The notes beneath the pieces are model-generated. The model made no database searches and was not told the origin of the DNA. It saw nothing but the letters and a program-made list of their open reading frames with translations. From assembly GCA_033807775.1 (NCBI GenBank), contig CM066327.1, positions 73,352,795-73,416,794 of the forward strand: DNA of 64,000 bases, in the 5' to 3' direction. The translations under genes and the position numbers were made by a program. Shown in pieces: positions 43,233 through 55,478 of this stretch (positions within the stretch are counted from its first letter, which is position 1; the number at the start of each line of letters is the position of its first letter). This DNA comes from Saussurea involucrata (taxonomy: Eukaryota > Streptophyta > Magnoliopsida > Asterales > Asteraceae).

Positions 43233-43849
43233 TGTAATAACCAGGTATTTTATCTAAGTTAAATTTGGAATTTTATAAATCTTTATGTTAATGTTTTTAT
43301 GGAGTTAGGAGTTAAGGGATAAGTCTTAATTATTACTTGGAAGTTGGGGGTAAGTTTTGCCATTTGAGAAAAACTTGGGGTTTAATTGGTCAATTAGACC
43401 AAACTTGATACCATGATCGACTTTGGTATGTCAAGTGGGAAATGATGTCCTCATTTAGTTAAAAATAAAAATATCTTAAATCCATGTGAGTGTGTGTGTT
43501 TCTTGGTTGAGAGAAAACGAGAGAAAGAAAGAGAGCAAGATTGAAAGAGTTTAAGGAAAGTAGAAGAAGGAACTTCAAGATTTTCTGCTATTGTGATTCT
43601 GTACCAATCAGTAGTAATCAAGGTAAACCATCCCTACCTTAATTGTATTTCTAATTCCTTAAGTTGTTCTTGAAGATACTAGTTAGGTTCTTGGTGGGTT
43701 ATGTTAAATATAGATGTTTTGAGGAATTTGAGTTTATGGGTAGGTTGTGTTAATGGTCTTAAACAATTCTGCATCTTTATAGCAACATGCATAGTATAAA
43801 AACTGCAAAATCTGGGTTTTAGGATGAAACAGTGGACTGAGACATTCAT

Positions 43850-44165
43850 CGGAGTCGCAATAGACGACTGCGACATTCAACGAAGTCGCAACAGTTGGTT
43901 GCGACTTGGCATTGAAGTCGCAATGGTCATTTGCGACTTGGCTTGGAATCGCAGTAGTTGATTGCGATTCGGGTTTGGGATCGCAATAGTGGGTTGCGAC
44001 TCCAGGGTGGAATCGCAATAGTTGATTGCGACTTAGGGTGAAGTCGCAATAGTGGGTTGCGATTTCGGGGTGAAGTCGCAATAAGAGGTTGCGACTTAGT
44101 ACTGTTCATTACCGTTGCGACTTGTACTGTTCATTGCGATTTCATGATATTTTGGGTTGCGACTT
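43850..44165 (+). repeat. TCGCAA...TTGCGA hairpin array in gypsy F LTR
   Basis: About nine inverted repeats with cores TCGCAA and TTGCGA separated by 5-9 bases, outer pair alternating G-C and A-T, as in gypsy B. The LTRs around the arrays of B and F are diverged and the unit number differs, while the core is conserved. The 3' LTR copy is at 50440-50755, with one core mutated (TCACAA near 50598). Confidence 0.88.
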
Positions 44166-44288
44166 AAGTTGAGAATCTTGTAAAGTTTAAGTGTTAAAAG
44201 AGATATTTGGTACTTGTGATTTCAGATTCAGTGAAGGGTTGAAATACGTGATCTTAACTTGGGAAAGCTTTTGTGATAAACATTTCAG

Positions 44289-44685
44289 GTGAGTTTTACG
44301 TTAAAAAGTATTTTACTGGAATACATTACGAGAATAATAAATATTTGATATGTGGTATGAATATGTCATACGTGGGTGATTATAATATATTGAGATATTA
44401 TAATTACGTGAGTATTATATAAGAATATAATACGTGGCCGGGCTTTGGACCGGTGTGTTAAATTGGCTCGCAACCAATTGATATTGGCCATTGGTGGAGG
44501 GATAAGGGGAATGAGACAGGTATGTTGTGTAAGTTGTATTTGGTACTAATTTACGTGTGATGTATGTGTATTTATATAAAGAGTGTTTATATAAATGAAA
44601 TTTTAATGATTTAAAAATGTCAGGGATTTACTCACTAGACCCTTAGGTCTAACCCTCATTTTTGTTTTTAAAATCTGTATTCCAG
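44289..44685 (+). other. Predicted intron in gypsy F LTR, with hairpin near its acceptor
   Basis: Donor TTTCAG|GTGAGTTTT; acceptor CTGTATTCCAG ending 44685 after a T-rich tract. TAGACC (44636-44641) pairs with GGTCTA (44646-44651) around CTTA, and CTAAC there is a possible branch site. Confidence 0.45.
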
Positions 44686-44948
44686 GTGGTGGTACCAGTA
44701 AGAGTAAATGATTAGATTACTTGGTGGATAGCTATGTGGGATGATGATCATTATGAAGTTGATGATACTTTTGTACTTAAATTTCTGTTATTAGCTATTA
44801 TCTTATCTAAATGAGATCAAGTTTGTAATGTATTTGATATTGATTAGTCAGACTTTGGGACCAAATGTGTAATGTGAAATGAATTTTTTTGAAACCATGT
44901 TATGAAATATATGTTACATGTATATTTTATTTTGCGGGATGTTACAGA

Positions 44949-44962
44949 TGGTATCAGAGCCC
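44949..44962 (+). other. Gypsy F primer binding site
   Basis: TGGTATCAGAGCCC, a full match to the usual initiator Met tRNA complement, two bases after the LTR. The leader 44963-45209 has no other feature; CCACAG just before the gag ATG could be a splice acceptor. Confidence 0.92.
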
Positions 44963-45209
44963 TAGTTTAAGGGAATTAGGTATTAGTATCTGTACCTAGA
45001 CTTAAACTGCATGTGAAGTAGGATGTCCCGATTAAATTAGAACCTGGGGATATTAAGTATAAAAGGTAGAAGGAACATCATGTAAGGTAATTTCAAATTA
45101 CACCAGGCCAGTGTAATTATGATTTTACAGGTACATGTTTGAACTGGAATATCTTATTATATGGGGTATGTGCTTATGTGTGTATATTAACCTTGTTTGA
45201 ATCCACAGA

Positions 45210-48200
45210 ATGGCGAGTGGCACCAGACAAGGGAATCAGGGAAGAGGAAGGAATTCATGTGGAGAAAATCCACCTTTCGGAACAGGGGAAAAGGAGGAGA
45301 TCATGGTAGAGGTAGAACTGGAAGGGGAACAGGAGGCCGAACGGGAGGTAGAACACAACAGCATGGTACAGAGTTTGTTACACGAGATGATCTGACTGCT
45401 GAAATGGGGAGATTACAGGATAGCATACAAGCCATGTTCGAACGTAATCGTCTTAATGAAACTGAAAGACCAGATCCGGAACATGAAGTGGAGATACCAC
45501 TTACTTCTACTGTTCTACCAGCGATGAAAAGGTGCGACTATAAAATGTTTCTTAGTTATAAGCCCCCTACATATTCAGGAGATCGGGATCCAGTAAAGGC
45601 GATGAGATGGCTGAAAGAAATAGAGGCTATCTTCAAGACGTGTAAATGTGCTGAAGAAGACAAAGTGCTTTATGGAGCTGCGATGCTGAAAGGGGATGCT
45701 TTGTATTGGTGGGAGGCTCATACAGAATCAAGAGGAACGGACGTTTATACTACTTTTGCATGGGAGGAATTCGTGTTAGCTTTCACAACGCACTTCTGTC
45801 CACAAGCTGCTGTCGGACAGTTAGAAGAAGAATTCATGAATCTACAACAAGGAAATCTGTCGGTTAGAGATTATACTGCACGATTTTTGGAGAAGTCTCG
45901 TTTTTCAGGATATTATGTTGCTACAGAAAAGATGAAAATGGAGAGGTTTATTTATGGGTTAAATTCCGAGGTTCGAAGGTTGGTGACTGCCACAGGGCCA
46001 AATACTTTTACAGCTGCGGTGGATGCTGTCGAGAATGTGGAAAGAGATAATAAAAGAGATACTGGTGATAAAAGCTTAGGGAAAAGAAAATGGGAAGGAC
46101 CACCACACGATTCGAGGAAACCTAGATTTCAGAGGTTTGACAACCGTCCGTCATTTCGACCAACAGAAAGACCATGTCCAAGGTGCAATCGTTACCATCA
46201 GGGAAATTGCCAAGTAGAGTCACGGGTTTGTTTTAAATGTGGGAAAACTGGGCATGTTGTAAAGGATTGTCGAGTAACACGATTTTGCTTTTTGTGCAAT
46301 TCTTCGGATCACCTCCAATCAGATTGTCCGCGGGGTAGAATACAATCCGGGGGTACATCGGGGAAACCAGCCATTACTAGACCAGTGGTCCCAAGAATAG
46401 AACCGCCGAGAACGAGGGGTCGTACGTTCCAAATGTCAGCTAAAGAGGCGGAAGAAACGCCGGATGTGGTCACAGGTACATTTTTCATAAACTCCACGCG
46501 TGCTAAAGTGTTATTTGATTCCGGTGCAAACCGATCTTTTGTGTCTCCCTCCTTTGCTGCTCACATGCATTTAGAGCCTAAAATGTTAAAACATGCTTTA
46601 TTAGTAGACGCTGCAAATGATAACCAAGTGGCAGTTAAAGAGGTTTTTGATCGTTGCATGATAAATATAGAGGGATGTGGAGTACCGATACAACTGTTCC
46701 CAATAGCTTTGATTGAATTTGATGTGGTAGTAGGAATGGATTGGTTAGCTGAGAATCAGGCTAACATAGTTTGTGATAAGAAAATAATCAATGTTGTTTT
46801 ACCTGATAAGAGATCAGTAGTGATATATGGAGATCGAAAGAATCATCAGTCTAGTCTTATATCTATGATAAAAGCCCGTAAATGTGTCAATAAGGGTTGC
46901 TCTAGTTATCTAGCCTATGTGATAGATAGTAGGCCTGAAAAGTGTAAGTTGGAAGATATTTCCATTGTTAGTGAATACCCAGAAGTTTTTCCTGAAGACT
47001 TGAATAGTCTTCCTCCTGTTAGGCAAGTAGAATTTGGAATAGACCTAGTACCTGGAGCCAATCCCATCGCTCGTGCGCCGTACAGATTAGCACCACCAGA
47101 AATGAAAGAAATGATGTCACAGCTTCAAGATTTATCTGATAAGGGCTTCATCAGACCCAGCTCATCGGCATGGGGTGCACCAGTTTTATTTGTGAAGAAG
47201 AAAGACGGTTCAATGAGAATGTGTATCGATTATCGGGAGTTGAACAAGCGCACGATCAAGAACAAGTATCCACTCCCAAGAATTGATGACTTTTTTGATC
47301 AATTAGTTGGAGCTTGTTATTTCTCCAAGATTGATCTTAGATCTGGCTACCATCAGTTGAAGGTTAAGGAGGAGGATGTTTTAAAGACTGCCTTTCGCAC
47401 GAGATACGGCCACTACAAATTTTTAGTAATGCCTTTCGGATTGACGAACGCTCCAGCCGCTTTTATGGATCTAATGAATCGGGTATGTAAGCCTTATCTC
47501 GATAAATTTGTCATTGTGTTTATCGATGATATACTTATTTATTCCCGATCCAAAGAGGATCATGCGCAACATCTTCGTTTGATTTTGGAGTTGCTGAAGA
47601 AAGAAAAGTTGTACGCTAAGTTCTCTAAATGTGAATTCTGGTTGCGAGAAGTTCAGTTTTTGGGTCATGTAGTTTCAGAGAAGGGTATACAAGTTGATCC
47701 AGCGAAAGTGGAAGCAGTTGAAAGATGGGAACCACCGAAAACAGCAACCGAAGTACGTAGTTTTCTGGGTCTAGCTGGATATTACCGAAAATTTATAAAA
47801 GACTTTTCTCGAATCGCGACACCATTGACCAAGCTGACACGGAAGAATTTAAAGTTTGAATTGAAGGCAGAACAGGACGAGGCATTCAGAATATTGAAAG
47901 AGAAACCCTGCAGTGCGCCGATATTAGCATTGCCATAAGGTTCCGAAGATTTTGTGGTTTATAGTGATGCTTCTAAATTAGGATTGGGATGTGTACTCAT
48001 GCAACGTGGAAAGGTGATTGCTTATGCTTCTCGTCAATTAAAGGATCACGAAAGGCAGTATCCTACCCATGATATGGAGCTTGCAGCAGTTGTTTTCGCA
48101 TTAAAGATTTGGAGGCATTATCTTTATGGTTCTAAATGTCAAATTTTCACGGACCATAAAAGTCTTCAACATCTTTTTGATCAAAAGGAATTGAATATGA

Positions 48201-49780
48201 GGCAAAGAAGGTGGTTAGAATTAGTGAATGATTATGATTGTGAAATTCTTTATCACCCAGGGAAAGCGAACGTGGTGGCAGATGCGTTAAGTCGTCAAGA
48301 AAGAAGCGGAACAATAAAAGCTATATCGTTACGAGCTGAACTCCTTCCTAATATCTTTGATGAATTGTTGAAATGCCAAATAGATGCTTATCAAGAGGAA
48401 AGTTTGAAGTCAGAACGGTTGGTTGGGATATCAGCATTGCTTGGGAAAGATGACCGTGGGTTGTTGTGTATGGGAAACAGAATTTGGGTACCTCGTTTGG
48501 GTGGATTACGGGATCGTGTACTACAAGAAGCTCATCAATCTCGATTTTCTATTCATCCAGGTACAAATAAAATGTATAGAGATTTGAAACAATTCTATTG
48601 GTGGCCGGGAATGAAGAGAAGTGTTGCTAAGTATGTAGAAGATTGTACTACCTGCAAGAAAGTAAAGATTGAGCATCAGAAACCGTTTGGTCAGTTACAA
48701 CGACTAGATATACCAATGTGGAAATGGGATCAGATCACTACTGATTTCATTACCAAATTGCCAAGAACTTCAAAGGGATTCGATTCTATTTGGGTGATTG
48801 TGGATAGGTTGACGAAGTCTGCTCATTTCTTGCCGATAAAAGAAACTGATTCTTTGGAACGTTTAGCTAAGTTGTACATTAATGAAATAGTAACTCGACA
48901 TGGAGTTCCAATCTCGATTATTTCCGATCGAGATAGTCGTTTTACTTCTAGGTTTTGGAGAAGCTTTCAAAAAGAGATGGGAACGCAGATAAAGTTGAGC
49001 ACAGCATATCATCCACAGACTGACGGGCAGAGTGAAAGAACAATTCAGACTTTAGAAGATATGCTTCGGGCTTGTATAGTTGATTTTGGGGGATCGTGGG
49101 ATAAACATCTGCCTTTGATAGAGTTTGCCTACAACAACAGTTATAATTCTAGCATTCAAGCGGCACCGTTTGAAGTATTGTATGGTAGAAAATGCCGAAC
49201 GCCTCTGTGTTGGAATGAAGTGGGGGAGAAACAATTAGCGGGGCCAGAAATAGTACAGTTAACAGCGGATAAGATTACTCAGATTCGGGATAGATTGAAA
49301 ACAGCTCAAGACAGACAGAAAAGCTATGCTGATCGACGTCGGAAACCGTTAGAGTTTCAGGTTGGGGATTTTGTAATGTTGAAAGTATCGCCCTGGAAAG
49401 GAGTCATACGTTTTGGGAAGCAAGGTAAACTCAGTCCGAGGTATATTGGTCCGTTTGCAATTACCGAAAGAATTGGGGAAGTGGCTTACCGACTAGATTT
49501 ACCTCCAGAATTAAGCAGGATTCACAACGCGTTCCATGTATCGAATTTTAGGAAATGTTTGGTGACTTCAGACCAGGCAGTCTCTCTACCAGATATCCAG
49601 GTTGATGAAAAGCTGAACTATGTGGAGGAACCGGAAGCTATAGTTGATCACAAAGTCAAAGTATTGAGGAACAAAGAAATCAGATAGGTAAAGGTTCAGT
49701 GGAAACATCATAAAGGTCAGGATGCGACGTGGGAATCGGAGTCGGAAATGGGAGCCAAATACCCTCATCTGTTCTCTTAA
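45210..49780 (+). pseudogene. pol: Gypsy F gag-pol polyprotein with early frameshift and two stops
   Basis: The only good start is ATG 45210 (MASGTRQGNQGRGRN), in a frame that ends early. Between about 45250 and 45300 homology moves to another frame (GKGGDHGRGRTGRGTGG) that then stays open to 47935. Domains: gag capsid (YKPPTYSGDRDP, LKGDALYWW), CCHC knuckle (CFKCGKTGHVVKDC), PR (LFDSGANRSFVS), RT (FVKKKDGSMRMCIDYRELNK; VIVFIDDILIYS), TAA at 47936 replacing a Glu-type codon, RNase H (VYSDASKLGLG), IN (D in TTDFITKLP; D in IISDRDSRF; E in YHPQTDGQSERT), TAG at 49685, and a chromodomain-like tail ending KYPHLFS at 49780. All catalytic residues are intact. Confidence 0.92.
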
Positions 49781-49801
49781 CTGAATTCCGGGACGGAATT
49801 C

Positions 49802-49818
49802 TTTTAAGGGGGAGATGT
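49802..49818 (+). other. Gypsy F polypurine tract
   Basis: TTTTAAGGGGGAGATGT precedes the 3' LTR. Confidence 0.85.
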
Positions 49819-51533
49819 TGTAATAACCAGGTATTTTATCTAAGTTAAATTTGGAATTTTATAAATCTTTATGTTAATGTTTTTATGGAGTTAGGAGTTA
49901 AGGGATAAGTCTTAATTATTACTTGGAAGTTGGGGGTAAGTTTTGCCATTTGAGAGAAACTTGGGGTTTAATTGGTCAATTAGACCAAACTTGATACCAT
50001 GACCGACTTTGGTATGTCAAGTGGGAAATGATGTCCTCATTTAGTTAAAAATAAAAATATCTTAAATCCATGTGAGTGTGTGTGTTTCTTGGTTGAGAGA
50101 AAACGAGAGAAAGAAAGAGATCAAGATTGAAAGAGTTTAAGGAAAGAAGAAGAAGGAACTTCAAGATTTTCTGCTATTGTGATTCTGTACCAATCAGTAG
50201 TAATCAAGGTAAACCATCCCTACCTTAATTGTATTTCTAATTCTTTAAGTTGTTCTTGAAGATACTAGTTAGGTTCTTGGTGGGTTATGTTAAATATAGA
50301 TGTTTTGAGGAATTTGAGTTTATGGGTAGGTTGTGTTAATGGTCTTAAACAATTCTGCATCTTTATAGCAACATGCATAGTATAAAAACTGCAAAATCTG
50401 GGTTTTAGGATGAAACAGTGGACTGAGACATTCATCGGAGTCGCAATAGACGACTGCGACATTCAACGAAGTCGCAACAGTTGGTTGCGACTTGGCATTG
50501 AAGTCGCAATGGTCATTTGCGACTTGGCTTGGAATCGCAGTAGTTGATTGCGATTCGGGTTTGGGATCGCAATAGTGGGTTGCGACTCCAGGGTGGAATC
50601 ACAATAGTTGATTGCGACTTAGGGTGAAGTCGCAATAGTGGGTTGCGATTTCGGGGTGAAGTCGCAATAAGAGGTTGCGACTTAGTACTGTTCATTACCG
50701 TTGCGACTTGTACTGTTCATTGCGATTTCATGATATTTTGGGTTGCGACTTAAGTTGAGAATCTTGTAAAGTTTAAGTGTTAAAAGAGATATTTGGTACT
50801 TGTGATTTCAGATTCAGTGAAGGGTGGAAATACGTGATCTTAACTTGGGAAAGCTTTTGTGATAAACATTTCAGGTGAGTTTTACGTTAAAAAGTATTTT
50901 ACTGGAATACATTACGAGAATAATAAATATTTGATATGTGGTATGAATATGTCATACGTGGGTGATTATAATATATTGAGATATTATAATTACGTGAGTA
51001 TTATATAAGAATATAATACGTGGCCGGGCTTTGGACCGGTGTGTTAAATTGGCTCGCAACCAATTGATATTGGCCATTGGTGGAGGGATAATAGGAATGA
51101 GACAGGTATGTTGTGTAAGTTGTATTTGGTACTAATTTACGTGTGATGTATGTGTATTTATATAAAGAGTGTTTATATAAATGAAATTTTAATGATTTAA
51201 AAATGTCAGGGATTTACTCACTAGACCCTTAGGTCTAACCCTCATTTTTGTTTTTAAAAATCTGTATTCCAGGTGGTGGTACCAGTAAGAGTAAATGATT
51301 AGATTACTTGGTGGATAGCTATGTGGGATGATGATCATTATGAAGTTGATGATACTTCTGTACATAAATTTCTGTTATTAGCTATTATCTTATCTAAATG
51401 GGATCAAGTTTGTAATGTATTTGATATTGATTAGTCAGACTTTGGGACCAAATGTGTAATGTGAAATGAATTTTTTTGAAACCATGTTATGAAATATATG
51501 TTACATGTATATTTTATTTTGCGGGATGTTACA
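49819..51533 (+). repeat. Gypsy F 3' LTR
   Basis: 1715 bp, matching 43233-44946 throughout, followed by ATTTC and the gag of copia D. Confidence 0.94.
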
Positions 51534-51538
51534 ATTTC

Positions 51539-53682
51539 CTATAACTAAAAGTAGTTCTAGGACCATTTGAATGCGGAGCTTTAGATTTTGAATTAGAAGT
51601 ACCAGCACCAAGTAAGCTGATGGCTTTTGAAATGGGAGGAACATTCAGTTCTTCGGATTTCTTACCAGAGACATCCACTCTGATTCTAGGAGTAGATCGC
51701 TGAATAGATCCACGCTGAGTAGATCCAGAGATCTGATTCCTTGATCCATAGGGATGAATCACTAAAGCTTTAGAAGCATTCAGCTTAGGTACTAAGGTAC
51801 CCTTCTGAGGATTTTGGTAAATAGCAATTCCTTTACCTTTATCTTTAAAGACAGAGGTAGGTTTTGGATAAACCATTTTCTCTTTACCTTTTGAAGAGGT
51901 AGAAGTTTCCTCAGGGATAGGCGGTCTGGACGAGGAACACTGAGAGGATGAAGTATCAGCGACTGAGGAAACGAAAGTTCCAAATAAGAGCATGGAACGA
52001 TCAGTGGTTGGTTCTAGATTATCAGCTTTGTAACCAAGACCACGTTTATCACTCAGGGGAATCTGAGACTTAATTATCTCAGTGATCTTTGTTGATGAAT
52101 TATACCATCCATCAACAGTAGCTTTCTCCACTCTTAATGCAGCGATAGCTTCTTCGCGCTCGATTTTGACTAGCTGATTTAAGTGCACTTGATCTTTAAA
52201 GTCTTTTTCAATTTTAGAAAGATTTTCTATTTGAAGGTGACAGTTTTTGAGCTGTTCAATGAGATCAAGGTTTTGGTTTTCAACTACAGTTTTGCCATTC
52301 ATGGCTTCATGTAAACTTCTAGTCAAGAGATCGATTTTACGAAGGCTATCAGCTTCATCAATATTTGCAATATTTGTAAAGAAGGAAGGTGATACCTGAA
52401 TAGCAGAGGTTGAAGTAGAGGGAATGTCTGAACTTTCTTCCTCATCTTCAATCTTTGCCATAAGACAGAGATTGACTTCATCATCTTCAGAGTCTGATGA
52501 TGATTCTTCTTCATCAGAGGCAGCCCAATCATAAGCCATCAGGCCTTTGCCTTTCTTCTTAAAGCTTTTCAGCTTCGCATACTTTTCTTTCAGCTTAGCG
52601 TATTTGTCATCTTTATTCCTGGGAATAAAGGATTTCTTGGGAAACGCTGAGTTTCTCGAAACTTTCTTAGACCTGCACTCGTTAGCGAAATGTCCAATCT
52701 TTTCGCAGTTAAAACAAGTAGCAGTAGCCTTATCAACAGGAGCTGATGATCTTGGCTTATCAGTAATAGAAAGGGGCTTGTTCTTTCTGAACATTTTCTT
52801 TTTGGCGAATCTCCTGAACTTTTTAGTTAGGAGAGCCAAAGATTCATCATCATCTGAAGAGTCAGAATCTGATGACCTTTCAGAGTTACTTTCCAACTCA
52901 GTAATAATGACCGAGGGTCGCTGAGTGGAAGGTTCCTCTGAGATTAAAGCAACAGGGGTACTTTTGGAATCTTTTACAAGATTCTTCTTAAGATGACTCG
53001 ATTGCTCATGATTCAGCATCGTGCCATATAAGGTAGCAAGGGTCATTGATCTTAGATCCTTTGACAGCTTGAGACACATAGAATAACTGTCCCAGCTTTC
53101 AGGTAAACATTCTAGAAACTTTGTCAGCACTTCAAAGTTAGAATATTCCTTACCAACAGTTTTCAGATCTATTATTAATCAATTAAAACGTTGGTGAACT
53201 TCAGAGAGAGTTTCATTCTTACCACAAATGAAACTTTCGTATTGTCTTACCAGGTTGATCTTTCGAGAGTCCTGGACTTCAGACGTACCTTCATACTGAA
53301 CACATATTGTGTCCCACATGGCTTTTGAGGATTTCAGGTTCATGACGGAATGGTAGACTTCGTCAGGAAGAGCCATGGATAGTATGGATCTAACTTTAGT
53401 GTCGATAGCCACTTTCTTCTTATCTTCGTCAGTCCACATATGAACTTCCTTAGGGACCAGCCTTTCTGGAATAGCAGGTCTATTCTCAGCGGCTGGAACT
53501 GCAACATCAATTCTTACAGGAATATATGGGCCGTTTTCAAGATAATAAGGCATAGTAGGGTCTACACCTTCTAAGAAGAGAGTCATCCTATTTTTCCATA
53601 TATTAAAATTATCTCTGGAGAATCTAGGGGGTTTAGCAAGAGAACCATTGTCAATATAATTTGTGTTTGTGTTGGTAGCCAT
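51539..53682 (-). pseudogene. gag: Copia D gag, interrupted by gypsy F
   Basis: Natural ATG at 53682 (MATNTNTNYIDNGS). UBN2-type capsid: FSRDNFNIWKNRMTLFLEG, LPDEVYHSVMNLKSSKAMWD, and LRSMTLATLYGTMLNHE. One in-frame TGA at 53179. An acidic/basic linker and a CCHC knuckle (CFNCEKIGHFANEC, about 52720-52675) follow, then a coiled-coil-like segment and a basic Ser-rich tail to 51539, where gypsy F inserted (ATTTC at 51534-51538 and 43228-43232). Apart from F and the one stop it is open. Confidence 0.88.
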
Positions 53683-53750
53683 TTTAGGAAATAGCAAGGA
53701 AGAGAAATCTTAGTATATATTAGATCTTGTTTATGAGATTAAACAAATCT

Positions 53751-53762
53751 GCTCTGATACCA
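53751..53762 (-). other. Copia D primer binding site
   Basis: Minus strand TGGTATCAGAGC, two bases inside the 5' LTR. The leader to the gag ATG is only about 70 bases. Confidence 0.9.
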
Positions 53763-53764
53763 CT

Positions 53765-54739
53765 TGTTGGTCCCGAAGGGCAATACAAGTTTGTAGAAGG
53801 GGGGGGGGGGGGGATGAATACAAACACTAAGATTTTACTTTTCTAAATTGTTTATTGATAAATCATTAACAATTTACAGCTTGTTGCGGAAACAAGATTA
53901 AGGATAAACCTAAATCTAAACAAGTTGGAACACTAAGTTTCTTGCACTAAGAAAGAGAAGGAAATTACTAATAATAACCTATCTCAAGATAAGAAGGATG
54001 AACTTGTCCAGAGTTAGCAAGTTACTTCAAAATGAAGTGAGTTCTTCTTCTTATATACTGCATGCATTTAATGCATGGAAGTTTACACTTTACACGTGGC
54101 AGCAGCTCATTGGTTGTACGTCATTGACCTTTGTTGACAACCTTAGTTGCCGCATGTTTGAACAATGTAGTATCAGAGTGGTTGTACGATTTCAGACAAT
54201 AAGGAGGTTCTTTTTCTGACATATCGTACGGAGACGTGCAAGGGTGGTTAAGACAAAAGTACTTTGTACGGAGGACTTCATGATCAGCTTTTCGTTGATT
54301 CAGCGATCTATCATTCTATATCAGCGAATGATAGAGTTCAGCGATAGCTAAAGTCTTGTACTTGATACTTCACGTTGAGTGGACAAATCTGAGTCTTCGC
54401 TGATCCGCATCAGTTCATTAGGAGACTTGTCGCTGGTTCTTGAGCTTGATCTTCGACTTCAGCGTAGAACCTATGTTGACGTGAAACTTGTCTTCAGGGA
54501 TCATAAGTAAACAACTAACTTATCAGCGATCACCATAAGTACTGAACAGACTCAGAGCATTATGGTGAACAGTGTTCGTTGAATGTTTAATCTAAAGAGC
54601 GAGAGTTCCTATCAGCGGTACTGTAAGATCTTAGTACTTATCAGCGATAGTGAAACTCTGATACATATTGTTTACTTACAATTTTCACTAAGTATAAAAG
54701 AGAGGGTCATTATCAAATCACTGAGGGTTTGGATCAACA
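53765..54739 (-). repeat. Copia D 5' LTR
   Basis: 975 bp. In the sense direction it starts TGTTGATCCAAACCC. U3 is rich in TCAGCGA/TCGCTGA and has a stem CTATCATTC/GAATGATAG (about 54309-54335). The promoter block is at 54051-54137. R-U5 would run from about 54025 to 53765 and ends in a long C run (G on the plus strand). Confidence 0.93.
54051..54137 (-). promoter_or_regulatory. Copia D LTR promoter block: TGACGT, CCAAT, G-box, RY pair, TATA
   Basis: In minus-strand order: two TTGAC W-box cores on the other strand (54124-54137), TGACGT (54123-54118), CCAAT (54113-54109), CACGTG (54098-54093), the inverted RY pair CATGCATTAAATGCATG (54077-54061) and TATATAA (54057-54051). CATGCA is the RY motif of B3 factors such as ABI3, FUS3 and LEC2; a G-box beside it is typical of seed-protein promoters. 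The same block is kept at about 33640-33725 in the other LTR. Confidence 0.6.
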
Positions 54740-54744
54740 GACGC

Positions 54745-55478
54745 ATAGTTCAATAATTGCATCTTCTCTTCGCCGGAGTGGTCGGGAGCAGTGGATTGTG
54801 CGTGACGCGGAAATAAAGAAGAATGAGATGATGCCGGAGTTGGGCTTGTGGCTGTTGTTCGTGAAGGGGAGTCTGGCACCTTCATCCCACTATACGACTC
54901 TCAATCCATATGTGGCGTGTATTATGTATTGCATACACCATAGCTTGCCGTTGGACATTGAACATATTATCCGACTTCACATGATACACGCGGCTGCGGA
55001 AAACTGCACATGTGTACCCCTTTCCCATGTTTGATAACGCAATTTTGCAGGAATGCGGGAATTGCTACCGGGAGAACTATTCCACCATTCGCCCCATATG
55101 ATTGACGCGCATATCGGGCACAAGTGAAAGCCGCGGGGAGGGTGGACCTGCAAGCGACAGTTGCTAACGAGCGGATGAACATCCCCCAAGGGGTTGATGA
55201 TGTGGACGCGAATGATATGGATTATGATCTCATGGCGGATGAGGGCCACCAACCCGCTAGTTTCGACCCACGGTTGCATACGCGCTTGGATGCGATCGTA
55301 CAGGAGATGCTGTCAGGATTCGCGAGAATGGATAGGAGGTTCGACGCCATGGCTAGAGGGGATGCAGGTGAACAGGCCCCGGATGAAGCAGGACCGTCGA
55401 ATCCACCACCGGCACAACGAGCAAGGAGACGACAACCCGGGGCGAGCTCATCTTCGAGGAGACGAAACCGCGATTAGG
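54745..55478 (+). pseudogene. Athila-like C env-like ORF, second part
   Basis: The frame from 24645 resumes here: REQWIVRDAEIKKNEMM, ELGLWLLFVKGSLAP, then NPYVACIMYCIHHSLPLDIE, agreeing with the C-terminal half of the plant transposon protein family. It ends at a TGA (55032). Homology then shifts frame after a TTTTGCAG at about 55044-55051 (a frameshift or a lost small intron), passes a TGA near 55103, and continues to 55478 as a hydrophilic tail with a helix (HTRLDAIVQEMLSGFARMDR) and an Arg/Ser-rich end (PAQRARRRQPGASSSSRRR). Confidence 0.7.

Larger units (their letters stand above)
43233..44946 (+). repeat. Gypsy F 5' LTR
   Basis: 1714 bp. Holds the hairpin array (43850-44165), two TATA candidates (GTATAAAAAC near 43796 and TATATAAA at 44573-44580) and a predicted intron at 44289-44685. 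If the first TATA is used, the array is transcribed; if the second, it is upstream. Confidence 0.94.
43233..51533 (+). mobile_element. Gypsy F: chromovirus-like Ty3/gypsy element in copia D gag-pol
   Basis: LTRs 43233-44946 and 49819-51533 start TGTAATAACCAGG and end GCGGGATGTTACA. Target duplication ATTTC at 43228-43232 and 51534-51538. They differ at about 12 of 1714 positions (eye count). Relative of gypsy B with recognisable LTR and protein similarity. 8.3 kb, almost intact. Confidence 0.95.
24651..54739 (-). mobile_element. Copia D: minus-strand Ty1/copia element inserted in C's env-like ORF
   Basis: 5' LTR on the right (53765-54739); 3' LTR on the left in two pieces (24651-24882 and 33589-34326) split by gypsy E. 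On the plus strand both start TGTTGGTCCCGAAGG and end TTTGGATCAACA. Target duplication GACGC at 24646-24650 and 54740-54744. Own length is about 13 kb without E and F. Order on the minus strand: gag, PR, IN, RT, RNase H, spacer, third ORF. LTRs differ at about 10 of 970 positions (eye count). Pol carries several stops and frameshifts. Confidence 0.93.

Noticed and set aside
45197..45209. Start of gypsy F polyprotein at 45197
   Set aside because: The triplet there is TTG; the only credible start is ATG 45210, which implies an early frameshift.
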